Virus record (IMG/VR): IMGVR_UViG_3300006802_000421
Location: 1-27,939 of that record
Source of the DNA: a virus
Length of the DNA: 27,939 bases
Strand: one strand, 5' to 3'
The notes under the pieces were generated by a model. The model had not been told where the DNA came from. It did not search any database and was given only the letters and a program-made list of their open reading frames with translations. Position numbers and translations under genes: made by a program. Position 1 is the stretch's first letter. Every line of letters starts with the position of its first letter. Of this stretch, positions 8,608 through 16,820 are shown piece after piece.

Positions 8608-9071
8608 TGCCTGAGCTGCGGATCTGCCAATTCTTCAAGCTGCTCACCACTGATGGCGTCACCCATCGGTACCAGAACTACTTCGTCGGCCAAAGCTCAA
8701 GTCTCCTGAGCGAAAGCTACGCCTTCGCCCCGTTTCGTGCTGAAGGTGCGCTTGCAACGCTGAACGGTGAAAACGCGCAGCTGCAGGTGCTATTTCCGCA
8801 TGTGGATTTTGCTTTGGTGCTGGTCGAGCGCGGTGACGGCAACCGGCTGAGCGAGCTGACGCTGACCACCGCCTGGCTGAACGCAGCGGGCAGCATCACC
8901 AACACCGTGAGCGACTACTTCATTGGGCTTGGCGCCAGCTTCAGCGAAACCACGATCGAGCTGCGCTTCCGCTCGGCAGTCGACAGCGTTGGCTCGGCGT
9001 TCCCGGCCCGCAGTCTCACCCGCGAGCTGGTTGGTCCGCTGCCGCTGAACAGCGAGCTGTATCTGCGATGA
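8607..9071 (+). CDS. minor tail (tip) protein, gpL/DUF1833-like position
   Basis: 154 residues, beta-rich, with LRICQFFKLLTTDGVTHRYQ at the N-terminus and ELTLTTAWLNAAGS in the middle. In lambda-type tails the gene between M-type and K-type proteins encodes the L protein, which caps the tail tube at the tip. The four cysteines that bind the iron-sulphur cluster in lambda gpL are not present here (only C7 is seen), so this is at most a cluster-less relative. Overlaps neighbours by 1 and 4 bases. Function is inferred from order. Confidence 0.55.
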   Translation: MPELRICQFFKLLTTDGVTHRYQNYFVGQSSSLLSESYAFAPFRAEGALATLNGENAQLQVLFPHVDFALVLVERGDGNRLSELTLTTAWLNAAGSITNTVSDYFIGLGASFSETTIELRFRSAVDSVGSAFPARSLTRELVGPLPLNSELYLR

Positions 9072-9445
9072 ACGATCTCGTGGGGCTGAAGTACGGCTGG
9101 GGGCACCGGCCAGGCGATGGCAGCGGCCGCACCGACTGCTTCCAGCTCGTCTGCGAGGTGCGCGATCGACTGGGCCTGAGCAGCTACCGCGAGCAGTTTG
9201 CGTGGGTCTACAGCGGCTGGACTGAGGAGACCTTCCCGCGTCGCATGCTGGCACGCTGGCTACTCGAGCACGGGAGGCGACTGCAGTTGCCGCAGACAGG
9301 TGCAGTAGCCTTGATGCCAGGGAATGCCGGCGGAGCGCTGGGAACCTTTGTGAACGACCGGACCATGTTTATTGGACCTGGGCAGGCGGTCATTCAGGCA
9401 TCCGTTCCGCTTCAGGCAGCACGTTTCTTCTGGATGGTGCGATGA
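9068..9445 (+). CDS. NlpC/P60-like tail protein (gpK position), catalytic His apparently lost
   Basis: 125 residues. The N-terminal YGWGHRPGDGSGRTDCFQLV carries the Cys-containing motif of NlpC/P60 peptidases (C24), and the order before the J gene matches lambda gpK, which trims peptidoglycan during infection. In the family a second block reads G-D-V-x-L-M ... H-V-x-V-Y. Here it reads TGAVALMPGNAGGALGTFVND, with no histidine in the expected place. It may be structural only, or use another residue. The start overlaps the previous stop by 4 bases, and its own stop overlaps the J start as ATGA. Confidence 0.65.
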   Translation: MNDLVGLKYGWGHRPGDGSGRTDCFQLVCEVRDRLGLSSYREQFAWVYSGWTEETFPRRMLARWLLEHGRRLQLPQTGAVALMPGNAGGALGTFVNDRTMFIGPGQAVIQASVPLQAARFFWMVR

Positions 9446-12400
9446 CGCGGAAGCTGCTCCCCTACGAATATGAGCTGATCCGTGCGCTCAAGATCTCCAA
9501 GGAGGAGTATCTCGACTTCCTGTCGGCGCAGCATGATTTCACCCGTTCACCGGAAGACAAGCTGCAGGAAGTGCAGGCTGACTTTGGTGTAACTGCGCTA
9601 GTGCTGACCATTGTCGGCACCTTGTTTCAGGTGGCCAGCGTGCTGCTGGCACCGAAGCCTGAGCTGCCCGAGCAGAAAAACCAGCGCCAACGCCGCGACC
9701 AAGTCTTTGCGCCACGCTTCGGCTTCAACTCGCAGCAGGAGCTGGCCAAGTATGGCGACCCGGTCAACCTGGTCTACTGCAACATCGACGACAATCCGAC
9801 AGGCGGCGTGCGTGTTGCAACGTCATTGATCTGGAGCGCTGTTCGCAGTGAAGGCAGCAGCCAGTTCATGCAGATGCTGACGGCTATTGGCGCGTCTGAC
9901 ATCGAGGCCATTGCGGCAGGGCGGATTGCTTTCGGGCAAACACCAATTCGTCAGCTCGCAGCTGGCAAGACGTGGACGTACTTGGGAGCAAACCGTCCCC
10001 TCCGCTTCAGCGACTTGATCCGCGGCGACGCATCAGATCCGACGCGAATTGGCGAGGCCGACAGTAGTTTTGCCTACCGTCCAACGCTGACCGGCAACGA
10101 GCACCAGGATGGCTTCAGCCAGGCGTTTTCACCGAGCACGATGACGCGCTTCGGCGTTTACGCGCCGATACCGATCAACGTCAACTACATCGACCGAGAC
10201 GAAGACGGCGATGAGAAGTCTGCACCGCTCAACATCGAGCTTGAGAATTTCAGCACCTATTGGCCGCTTAATGTTCTCGACGACACGCGCAACCCGGTGC
10301 CCATCGGGCATCGCATCACGCTGTTAATCAAGAGGGTAACAAACAGCGGCAACGACACGCAGCGCGCGGCGAAGGAGCTGCGGCGCACGCTGTCGAGCTA
10401 CATCGACGCCGCCAGCACGTACAAGCTTGGTTGCGCCAAATTCCGCATTGCCGAACCAATCAGCAATGTCGAGCTTGAGGATGGCTCGATGCGTGTCGTG
10501 ATGGAGTGCATCGAGTCGGGCATCATGCCGACCGAAGATTACGGCACGATGGACTTCAAGAAGAATGGAGTCGAAGCGCAAAATGAAATCGTTCTGCTGA
10601 CACAAGAAATAACAACCCTGCAAGAAACGTTGCTGCTCAACCCGCCGATTCTGCTGCCCGGCTTTGGCGACGCTGCGAACGCCAGGCTGGAAGAGCTGCG
10701 AGCACGCAAGCAGCAACTTGCTGATTTGACCGATCGGCAGTGGTCTGATGATGAGCTTGAGGGGATTCTCAACGGCAGCATTGATGTTGATGGTCCGGTT
10801 AAACGCGCTGCAGAAACATTGGATACGCTCAGAGACGAGCGTCGGGATCTGCAGTCCAAGATCGACGATGAACTCGACAAGCCAAGCGGCGAGCGCGACA
10901 GGGCTAAAATTAAAAAATGGAAAGAGCAGGTAGCCGAATACAACAAGGCAATCAAAAAAGCTCAGGCTCGCCTCGACCGGCGAATTGAGCGTTATGGTCT
11001 CGCTGATCGCGCCTACGACTGGAGCTATAGAGGCGACCGCAGGCGCACGGCCAAGGAAGAGCGCGCCTGGATCATCGACAGCGAAAAGGACACACTTAAT
11101 GAGCTGTACCAGATTGCCGGCAACGCCAACGCCGTTGATACGGCTGCGATGGACGCTCGTAACAATGAGCTGCGTCGCACAATAACCACCAAGCAAGAGC
11201 GCATTGAATCGCTCAAGCGCTATCTCGAAAACGAGAACAGCTGGAACGACTTCTTTAACACCAAATGCTTGGTGAAGATGGAGGAAGCGGGCTACGAGAC
11301 CATCACGGAATGCCGAGTGGTGGACTTCGCCCTCAAGGCTCGCGTCTTTAAGCGCATTCAAGGCCGTGCTTCCAAGTACGGCGAAGAGAAGGTTCGGAGG
11401 TATCGAGACAGCGACAACGGCACCAAAGTCCGCGCCGCCTTCTTCTGGCTGCTGTATCGGCGCACTGGCCAGGAGTGGAGCCGCGTGCCCTACATCTTCG
11501 GTGTCCGCCGCGGCGCTGATGTCGACAATTACATGTCACTGAAATTCATCGCTGACGACAACATCGGCAAGTGGCAGTTCCGTTTTGAGCCTATTGCCGA
11601 GACTGCTGCAGAGATGAAGTTTCATGGCAGGGTTGGGTTTGCTTATGTCGAGAACAGCGGAGACGTACAGAGCATCAGTGCCCCAGCAGGTGGCAGATTC
11701 GTTTTCCAAGGATCTCTGCGTGCTGTTGGCGGCCTCAAGCCACCCATCAACGTCAATCCCTACGAGGTCGACGAGTGGGGGCTGTTCTCGATGCGCTCCG
11801 ACACGCAAATCAGCTTCAGCTTTGAGGGCGGCCCTGAATTCTCCATCAGCGCTGTCACGGAGCAGCGCATTGAGCCGTTCGCCAATTACCCCAGCCTTTA
11901 CAGCGGCCTTTCGCTGCTTGGCTTCAACGCCTACAGCGGGCAGGGCATTCAAGATCTGCGCTCGCTTTCGGTGTTTGCCACCAAGGGCAAGAAGCTGCGC
12001 CGCCTGCGGGATGACGGCACCTATCCCAGCACGCCAGACGGAAGCAGCAGCTACGCGCCGGACATCTTCCTCGACACCATCCTCGACGGCGCCAATGGAA
12101 TCGGCCGCTACGCCAGGGTCGGCGGCATCGACCTACCTGCACTTGCCCTGGCCAAGCGCTTCTGTCGTCAGAACCAGCTGTTCATGGATGGCGTGATCGC
12201 TGATCAGACGGCGTGGCGGCAGTTCTGGGCTGAGGTTGGCCCCTACTCGCTGCTGGAGCTCGGACGTGTTGGCGGGCGCGAAACGCTGGTGCCCGCAGTG
12301 CCGTGTGACGACGCTGGCAACATCACCCGCCAAGTGCCGATCACGGCACTTTTCAACCAAGGCAACATCCTTGAGGACAGCTACCGCGAGGAGTTCATTG

Positions 12401-13065
12401 ACTTCGGCAGCAATGTTCAGGATCTGATCGCGTCAGTGATATACCGCGAAACCGAGCAGGACGGCGTTTTCGCACGCAATCGCAGCGTGGAGGTCAGCCG
12501 CCGGGACGCTGTGGAATCGAACAGCGTTCGCCAGTCCTTTGATCTGTCCCAATACGTCACCAACCGATCTCAGGCGATCCTGTTCGCCAAGTACCTGTGC
12601 AACCAGCGGCGCTACACCCGTCGAGCAATTGAGTTCTCGACCTTCCCAACGGACAGCGTGCTGGAGCCCGGCAGCTACATCTACGTCGCCATCGGCCAGA
12701 ACCAGTGGGACAACGTGAGCACCGGCATCATCGAGACAGGCGGTGCGCTGAACACGCCGATCGGTCAGACGCCAAACGGCAGCGGGTTCAAGGCGCTGGT
12801 CTATCAATCCGGCAGCGCCGTCGTCCAAGTCGATAACGTCAGCGTCAGCGGTGGCGTTGCATCGGCTTTGGCGCCTTACGCCGGCCGCCTGTTCGTGCTC
12901 GGAACCTCGATCACAAGAAAGCGGGTATTCCGGGTCACTGAGGTGCAGATGGATGAAGAGGGCGAAGTTTCTGTGAAAGCGATCGAACATCCATGCCTAG
13001 AGTCCGGCGCGCAGACCTTGAGCTTGATTGCCGACTTCGCGGATAGTGGGTTCACCATCCGCTAG
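9442..13065 (+). CDS. tail tip attachment / host specificity protein, J-like
   Basis: 1207 residues. Last and largest of the tip genes, the place of lambda J, which forms the central tip and contacts the receptor. A hydrophobic stretch at about 50-66 (VTALVLTIVGTLFQVASVLL) is followed by beta-rich domains. Residues about 373-625 are a highly charged, Glu/Lys/Arg-rich coiled coil (for example RAKIKKWKEQVAEYNKAIKK), inserted between beta domains. The phage-tail-type hub region follows from about residue 860, with VPAVPCDDAGNITRQVPIT near 950 and ALFNQGNILEDSYREEFID after it. The ATG overlaps the previous stop as ATGA. The family call is firm, the coiled-coil role unknown. Confidence 0.85.
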   Translation: MTRKLLPYEYELIRALKISKEEYLDFLSAQHDFTRSPEDKLQEVQADFGVTALVLTIVGTLFQVASVLLAPKPELPEQKNQRQRRDQVFAPRFGFNSQQELAKYGDPVNLVYCNIDDNPTGGVRVATSLIWSAVRSEGSSQFMQMLTAIGASDIEAIAAGRIAFGQTPIRQLAAGKTWTYLGANRPLRFSDLIRGDASDPTRIGEADSSFAYRPTLTGNEHQDGFSQAFSPSTMTRFGVYAPIPINVNYIDRDEDGDEKSAPLNIELENFSTYWPLNVLDDTRNPVPIGHRITLLIKRVTNSGNDTQRAAKELRRTLSSYIDAASTYKLGCAKFRIAEPISNVELEDGSMRVVMECIESGIMPTEDYGTMDFKKNGVEAQNEIVLLTQEITTLQETLLLNPPILLPGFGDAANARLEELRARKQQLADLTDRQWSDDELEGILNGSIDVDGPVKRAAETLDTLRDERRDLQSKIDDELDKPSGERDRAKIKKWKEQVAEYNKAIKKAQARLDRRIERYGLADRAYDWSYRGDRRRTAKEERAWIIDSEKDTLNELYQIAGNANAVDTAAMDARNNELRRTITTKQERIESLKRYLENENSWNDFFNTKCLVKMEEAGYETITECRVVDFALKARVFKRIQGRASKYGEEKVRRYRDSDNGTKVRAAFFWLLYRRTGQEWSRVPYIFGVRRGADVDNYMSLKFIADDNIGKWQFRFEPIAETAAEMKFHGRVGFAYVENSGDVQSISAPAGGRFVFQGSLRAVGGLKPPINVNPYEVDEWGLFSMRSDTQISFSFEGGPEFSISAVTEQRIEPFANYPSLYSGLSLLGFNAYSGQGIQDLRSLSVFATKGKKLRRLRDDGTYPSTPDGSSSYAPDIFLDTILDGANGIGRYARVGGIDLPALALAKRFCRQNQLFMDGVIADQTAWRQFWAEVGPYSLLELGRVGGRETLVPAVPCDDAGNITRQVPITALFNQGNILEDSYREEFIDFGSNVQDLIASVIYRETEQDGVFARNRSVEVSRRDAVESNSVRQSFDLSQYVTNRSQAILFAKYLCNQRRYTRRAIEFSTFPTDSVLEPGSYIYVAIGQNQWDNVSTGIIETGGALNTPIGQTPNGSGFKALVYQSGSAVVQVDNVSVSGGVASALAPYAGRLFVLGTSITRKRVFRVTEVQMDEEGEVSVKAIEHPCLESGAQTLSLIADFADSGFTIR

Positions 13066-13091
13066 CCTGACCTCAGACTGGGGCGCAGTTA

Positions 13092-13541
13092 ATGGGCTTT
13101 TACACCGGCCGCACCGGCAAGCTTGAGTTCTGGAACGGCTCGGCCTTCAAGCCGGTCGCGAAGATCCGCGACTGGTCGCTTGAAACCAGCCTAGAGCTGC
13201 TCAGCACCACTGTGGTCGACAGCACGGTCAGCACTTACACGCCTGGCATGAAGTCGGCCAGCGGCAGCGCCACGTTGCTGTATTACCGCTTGGAAGCAGG
13301 TGAGTCGGCAACGCTGGAGCAGTTCACCACGCTGCTGGCCAGGATCCAGAAGGTGGGCGCGATCACCGAGTCTGATCGCGTCAGACTCAGGCTGCGAGTT
13401 GGCGGCGACGCTGCCGATGACATTGAGTTTTACGCTTACATCACATCTGCTCAGGTGGGCGTCAGCACGGGCGAGCTGGTGTCGGTTCCAATTCAGTTCA
13501 CCGTTGACGGCGACTTTATTGCGAACGGAACGATCGCATGA
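13092..13541 (+). CDS. tail-tube-fold protein downstream of J
   Basis: 149 residues: GFYTGRTGKLEFWNGSAFKP, then VAKIRDWSLETSLELLST, and YTPGMKSASGSATLLYYR. This layout (short N-terminal arm, beta sheet, SGSATLLYY strand, C-terminal TGELVSVPIQFTVDGD) is that of TP901-1-type major tail proteins, not of the upstream tube protein. A second, unrelated-looking tube protein after J suggests a tip, collar or fibre-base ring rather than the main tube. The stop overlaps the next start (ATGA), so the two are probably made together. Confidence 0.6.
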   Translation: MGFYTGRTGKLEFWNGSAFKPVAKIRDWSLETSLELLSTTVVDSTVSTYTPGMKSASGSATLLYYRLEAGESATLEQFTTLLARIQKVGAITESDRVRLRLRVGGDAADDIEFYAYITSAQVGVSTGELVSVPIQFTVDGDFIANGTIA

Positions 13542-14413
13542 CCTTCTTTCTCGGCACTAAGGGCAACGTAAGACTGCGCCGCGCCACGTCGACCATCATC
13601 GGCGAACTGGCGGACTCAATTGATTCGGCTGATGTCAACACGACGCTAAACCGCCTGAGCTTTGACTCGGCAGCCGACAACCTGCTGACTGGTGATCGCG
13701 TCGACATCAGCACGACTGATGCGCGCGGATTGCTGTTTTTCAATGTGTCCAACTGGTCGAGTGGGGTCGTTGAAAATACAATCAGCGCCTACGTCAACGT
13801 CAACGCTGCTGGTGGTCTGCGTTTCTTTGGCACCTTTGAAAGCGCGATCAACAACACGCGAGCGAACGAATACCCGCTGGTTGCCTTTGTCGGCGCCCCA
13901 GTGCCGATCACCTATCAGGTTCGCGACGTCAGCTCCAGCGTTCTGGGCAACGTCATCGACTACACCTTCGCCACTGACCGCGAAGCGATTGACGCCACAT
14001 CGCTCAGCGACAAGTTTCGTCAGCTTTACAGCGCCGGCCTCCTGAGCGGCAGCGGCACTATCAACTGCGCGTTTGATTACACGACCTCTGGCGTAACCGA
14101 AACGCCGCTTTTGATGCTGCAACTGATTCAGCGTTTGGATATCGGCAGCGAGTTTGATTGCGGCCTATACCTGACCGACAAGGCTGTCGATGCTGGCGTT
14201 AATAACGTGTTTTACACGTTTCAGGCGATGATCACAAAGGCCGGCGTAGAGGTGCGAGCCGGCGACATTATTAACTGCGCAATCGACTTCGTTGCTACTG
14301 GCGAAATCCGCCTGCAGATCGGTCAGCTCAGCGAATACATCCTTAAGGAAGACGATGATCGCGTGAAGCTTGAGCAATCGCTCGACTTCCTGCTCAAGGA
14401 GATCGAGGACTAA
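13538..14413 (+). CDS. virion structural protein, partly tail-tube-like
   Basis: 291 residues, no cysteine-rich or catalytic motif. The N-terminal half (FFLGTKGNVRLRRATSTIIG, VDISTTDARGLLFFNVSNW) looks like a separate beta domain. The C-terminal half (SDKFRQLYSAGLLSGSGTIN, then MLQLIQRLDIGSEFDCGLYL) repeats the strand pattern of tail tube subunits. Coupled to the preceding tube-fold gene by an ATGA overlap and followed by the fibres, so it may link the tip to the fibres. The assignment is from fold pattern and order. Confidence 0.5.
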   Translation: MTFFLGTKGNVRLRRATSTIIGELADSIDSADVNTTLNRLSFDSAADNLLTGDRVDISTTDARGLLFFNVSNWSSGVVENTISAYVNVNAAGGLRFFGTFESAINNTRANEYPLVAFVGAPVPITYQVRDVSSSVLGNVIDYTFATDREAIDATSLSDKFRQLYSAGLLSGSGTINCAFDYTTSGVTETPLLMLQLIQRLDIGSEFDCGLYLTDKAVDAGVNNVFYTFQAMITKAGVEVRAGDIINCAIDFVATGEIRLQIGQLSEYILKEDDDRVKLEQSLDFLLKEIED

Positions 14414-14448
14414 CATGGCTCTAGTAATGGCGTCCATGGAGACGAGCC

Positions 14449-16767
14449 TTGGCTGACCAGCGTATTACCCAGCTCACAGCTCTGCCCAAGGCATCGGTCG
14501 CTGCGACGGATGTGCTGCCGATCGCGGATGTCTCCGCATCGCAAACCAAGAAGGTCACCGCCAAGGATCTGGTGGATGCCGGCCTTGACCTAGTAGACGC
14601 CGGCAGCATCGACCTCGACAAGCTCGATCAGTCCAGCACGACCAAGATCGGGGCCACCGCGCTTGGCACAGGCTCTGTCACCGCCATCAAGCTGGCAAAC
14701 AGCAGTTCGGTGGCAATCAGCGCATCGGCGCCGATCACCGACAACTTCGACGGCCGCGGCTGGCTCAACAGCAGCACTGGCGAGCTGCAGGTCTACCGCT
14801 CCGGCTCCTACGGCGCTGTCACGCCTGCGCTGGTGGATGGCTCGGTGACCACCGCCAAGCTGGCCGATGGCTCGGTCACCACGGCCAAGGCCAGCAACCT
14901 CGGCACCACAGCTCTTGCAAACGGAGCTGTCACATACGCCAAGATCCAGGACGTTTCCGCAACCGACAAGCTGCTTGGCCGCAGCAGCGCCGGCTCGGGT
15001 GATGTCGAGGAAATCACCTGCACCGCTGCCGGCCGCGCTCTGCTCGACGACGCTGATGCCACAGCCCAGCGCGCCACGCTCGGCCTCGGCACGCTGGCCA
15101 CGCAGTCCGGCACTTTCTCCGGCACGCACAGCGGCACCACTTCTGGCACCAACACCGGCGACCAGACGATCACGCTGACCGGCGACGTGACCGGCTCGGG
15201 CACTGGCAGCTTCGCCGTCACGATCGCCAGCAATGCCGTAACCGAGGCCAAGATCAGCGCCAATGCCGTCACCACCGCAAAGGTGGCCGACGACAATATC
15301 ACCGCGGCCAAGCTGGCCGACAACTCGGCTGCAGTGGTGGCCGCCACCGTGCCGGCAGGGTCCGGTGCGTTCATCGGTCAGCAGTGGGTCAACACCGCCA
15401 CCGCGATCGAATACACCTGGGACGGCGCCACATGGGTGCGGCAGGCGTCGCTGAGCACGATCACCTTCAGTGATTCCAGCCCGCTGAATTTCAGTGTCGC
15501 CTACCCCGACGCTTACAGCGCCACCATCACAACATCGCTGGATCTGCAATCCGCGAACCGCATCCTGGCTGGCCCGACGACAGGCTCGGATGCTGCGCCT
15601 ACCTTCCGCGCCTTGGTGCCATCCGACCTGCCGGACGCCACCAGTGTCACCAAGGGCATCATCCAGCCGGGCACCGGCCTGTCGATCAGCAGCGGCACGC
15701 TTAACCACAGCAACAGCACCACCGCCGGCACCTACACCAAGCTGACGGTCGACGCTCAAGGTCACGTCAGCAGCGGCACCACGCTGGCGGCTTCGGACAT
15801 CCCAGCGCTCGATACCAGCAAGATCACCACCGGCACGTTCGCCACGGCGCTGCTGGCCGACGATGCCGTCACAGCCGCCAAGCTGGCCGACTATTCGACC
15901 GCCCAGATCGGTGCATCGCTGCCCACCGCCGACTTCATCGGACAGCTGCACCTCAACCCGCTGGAGCGCACCGTCTACATGTGGGACGGCAACGTCTGGC
16001 AGCCAGTTGGCATCACAGCCGGCACCGTCATCTTCGGCGGCACCTACGACGCCAACACCAACCAGATCGCATCGGTCACAAGCGAGGGCGCATCGCTTGG
16101 CCTGAGCGTCGGCAGCGCACTGCCGGCTGCTAGCACCACCAACCAGAACTATTTCGTCATCGTCAGCAATGCCGGCACGGGTGTCAGCCCAGCGCCAGCT
16201 GTGGCGCTGCTGCCACCGGACCTGGTGCTTTCGACCGGCAGCGCATGGGTGCGGATCGAGTCGTCTGACGCCTACATCGCGCAGGTCGCCACGCAGGTGT
16301 CCTTCACCCCTGCTGGTCAGATTGCCAGCAGCAACGTGCAGGCCGCGATCGAGGAGGTCAGCAGCGAGTGCCGCAACGCCACCAACATCACCAGCGGCAC
16401 GCTGGCACCCACGGTCGGTGGCACCGGCATCACCACCTACGTCAAGGGCGATCTGATCGCCGGATCCGGCACGAACACGCTCGCAAAGCTGACTGCCGGC
16501 ACCAACGGCTATGTGCTCAAAGCGAACAGCAGCACAGCGACGGGGCTTGAGTGGGCGGCCTACGACGCGCTGGTGACTGGTGGCGGCACCATGACCGGCA
16601 ATCTGGAGATCGGCTCCAGCGCCGCGATCGTGTTCGAGGGCTCTACAGCCGACACCTACGAGACCACGCTGACCGTTGTTGATCCGACTGCAGATCGCAC
16701 GATCACGCTGCCGAACAACACTGGAACAGTGGCTCTCACCAGTGATCTCGATGAGGGAACTTACTGA
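14449..16767 (+). CDS. tail fibre protein, repeat-rich
   Basis: 772 residues from TTG 14449, chosen because MADQRITQLTALPKASVAATD is a common fibre N-terminus and GGAG lies 7 bases upstream (14438-14441). Repeated VTTAKLADGS / ITAAKLADNS units near residues 65-165 and 260-300 suggest a trimeric beta-helical shaft. GDQTITLTGDVTGSGTGSF is a module seen in many phage fibres. The C-terminus ends in ITLPNNTGTVALTSDLD, a common terminal strand. No chaperone domain follows, unlike the next gene. A 13-codon ORF from ATG 14415 overlaps the start and could be a leader, but may be chance. Confidence 0.8.
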   Translation: MADQRITQLTALPKASVAATDVLPIADVSASQTKKVTAKDLVDAGLDLVDAGSIDLDKLDQSSTTKIGATALGTGSVTAIKLANSSSVAISASAPITDNFDGRGWLNSSTGELQVYRSGSYGAVTPALVDGSVTTAKLADGSVTTAKASNLGTTALANGAVTYAKIQDVSATDKLLGRSSAGSGDVEEITCTAAGRALLDDADATAQRATLGLGTLATQSGTFSGTHSGTTSGTNTGDQTITLTGDVTGSGTGSFAVTIASNAVTEAKISANAVTTAKVADDNITAAKLADNSAAVVAATVPAGSGAFIGQQWVNTATAIEYTWDGATWVRQASLSTITFSDSSPLNFSVAYPDAYSATITTSLDLQSANRILAGPTTGSDAAPTFRALVPSDLPDATSVTKGIIQPGTGLSISSGTLNHSNSTTAGTYTKLTVDAQGHVSSGTTLAASDIPALDTSKITTGTFATALLADDAVTAAKLADYSTAQIGASLPTADFIGQLHLNPLERTVYMWDGNVWQPVGITAGTVIFGGTYDANTNQIASVTSEGASLGLSVGSALPAASTTNQNYFVIVSNAGTGVSPAPAVALLPPDLVLSTGSAWVRIESSDAYIAQVATQVSFTPAGQIASSNVQAAIEEVSSECRNATNITSGTLAPTVGGTGITTYVKGDLIAGSGTNTLAKLTAGTNGYVLKANSSTATGLEWAAYDALVTGGGTMTGNLEIGSSAAIVFEGSTADTYETTLTVVDPTADRTITLPNNTGTVALTSDLDEGTY

Positions 16768-16820
16768 GGGCCTCTAGACTGACGCGATAACTTCCGGCCC
16801 TGAAAGGAGGGCGTTAAGGA

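Noticed and set aside
10324-11361. 345-residue - strand ORF opposite the J gene
   Set aside because: It lies opposite the coiled-coil insert, has no motif, and J is continuous across it.
14590-15951. 453-residue - strand ORF opposite the first fibre
   Set aside because: It is the shadow of a GC-rich repeat gene, with low-complexity Gly/Ala/Arg content. The sense strand has clear fibre motifs.
16767-16801. AGGGCC ... GGCCCT inverted repeat between the fibres
   Set aside because: Only 6 pairs around a 23-base loop and no T-run, so not a credible terminator.
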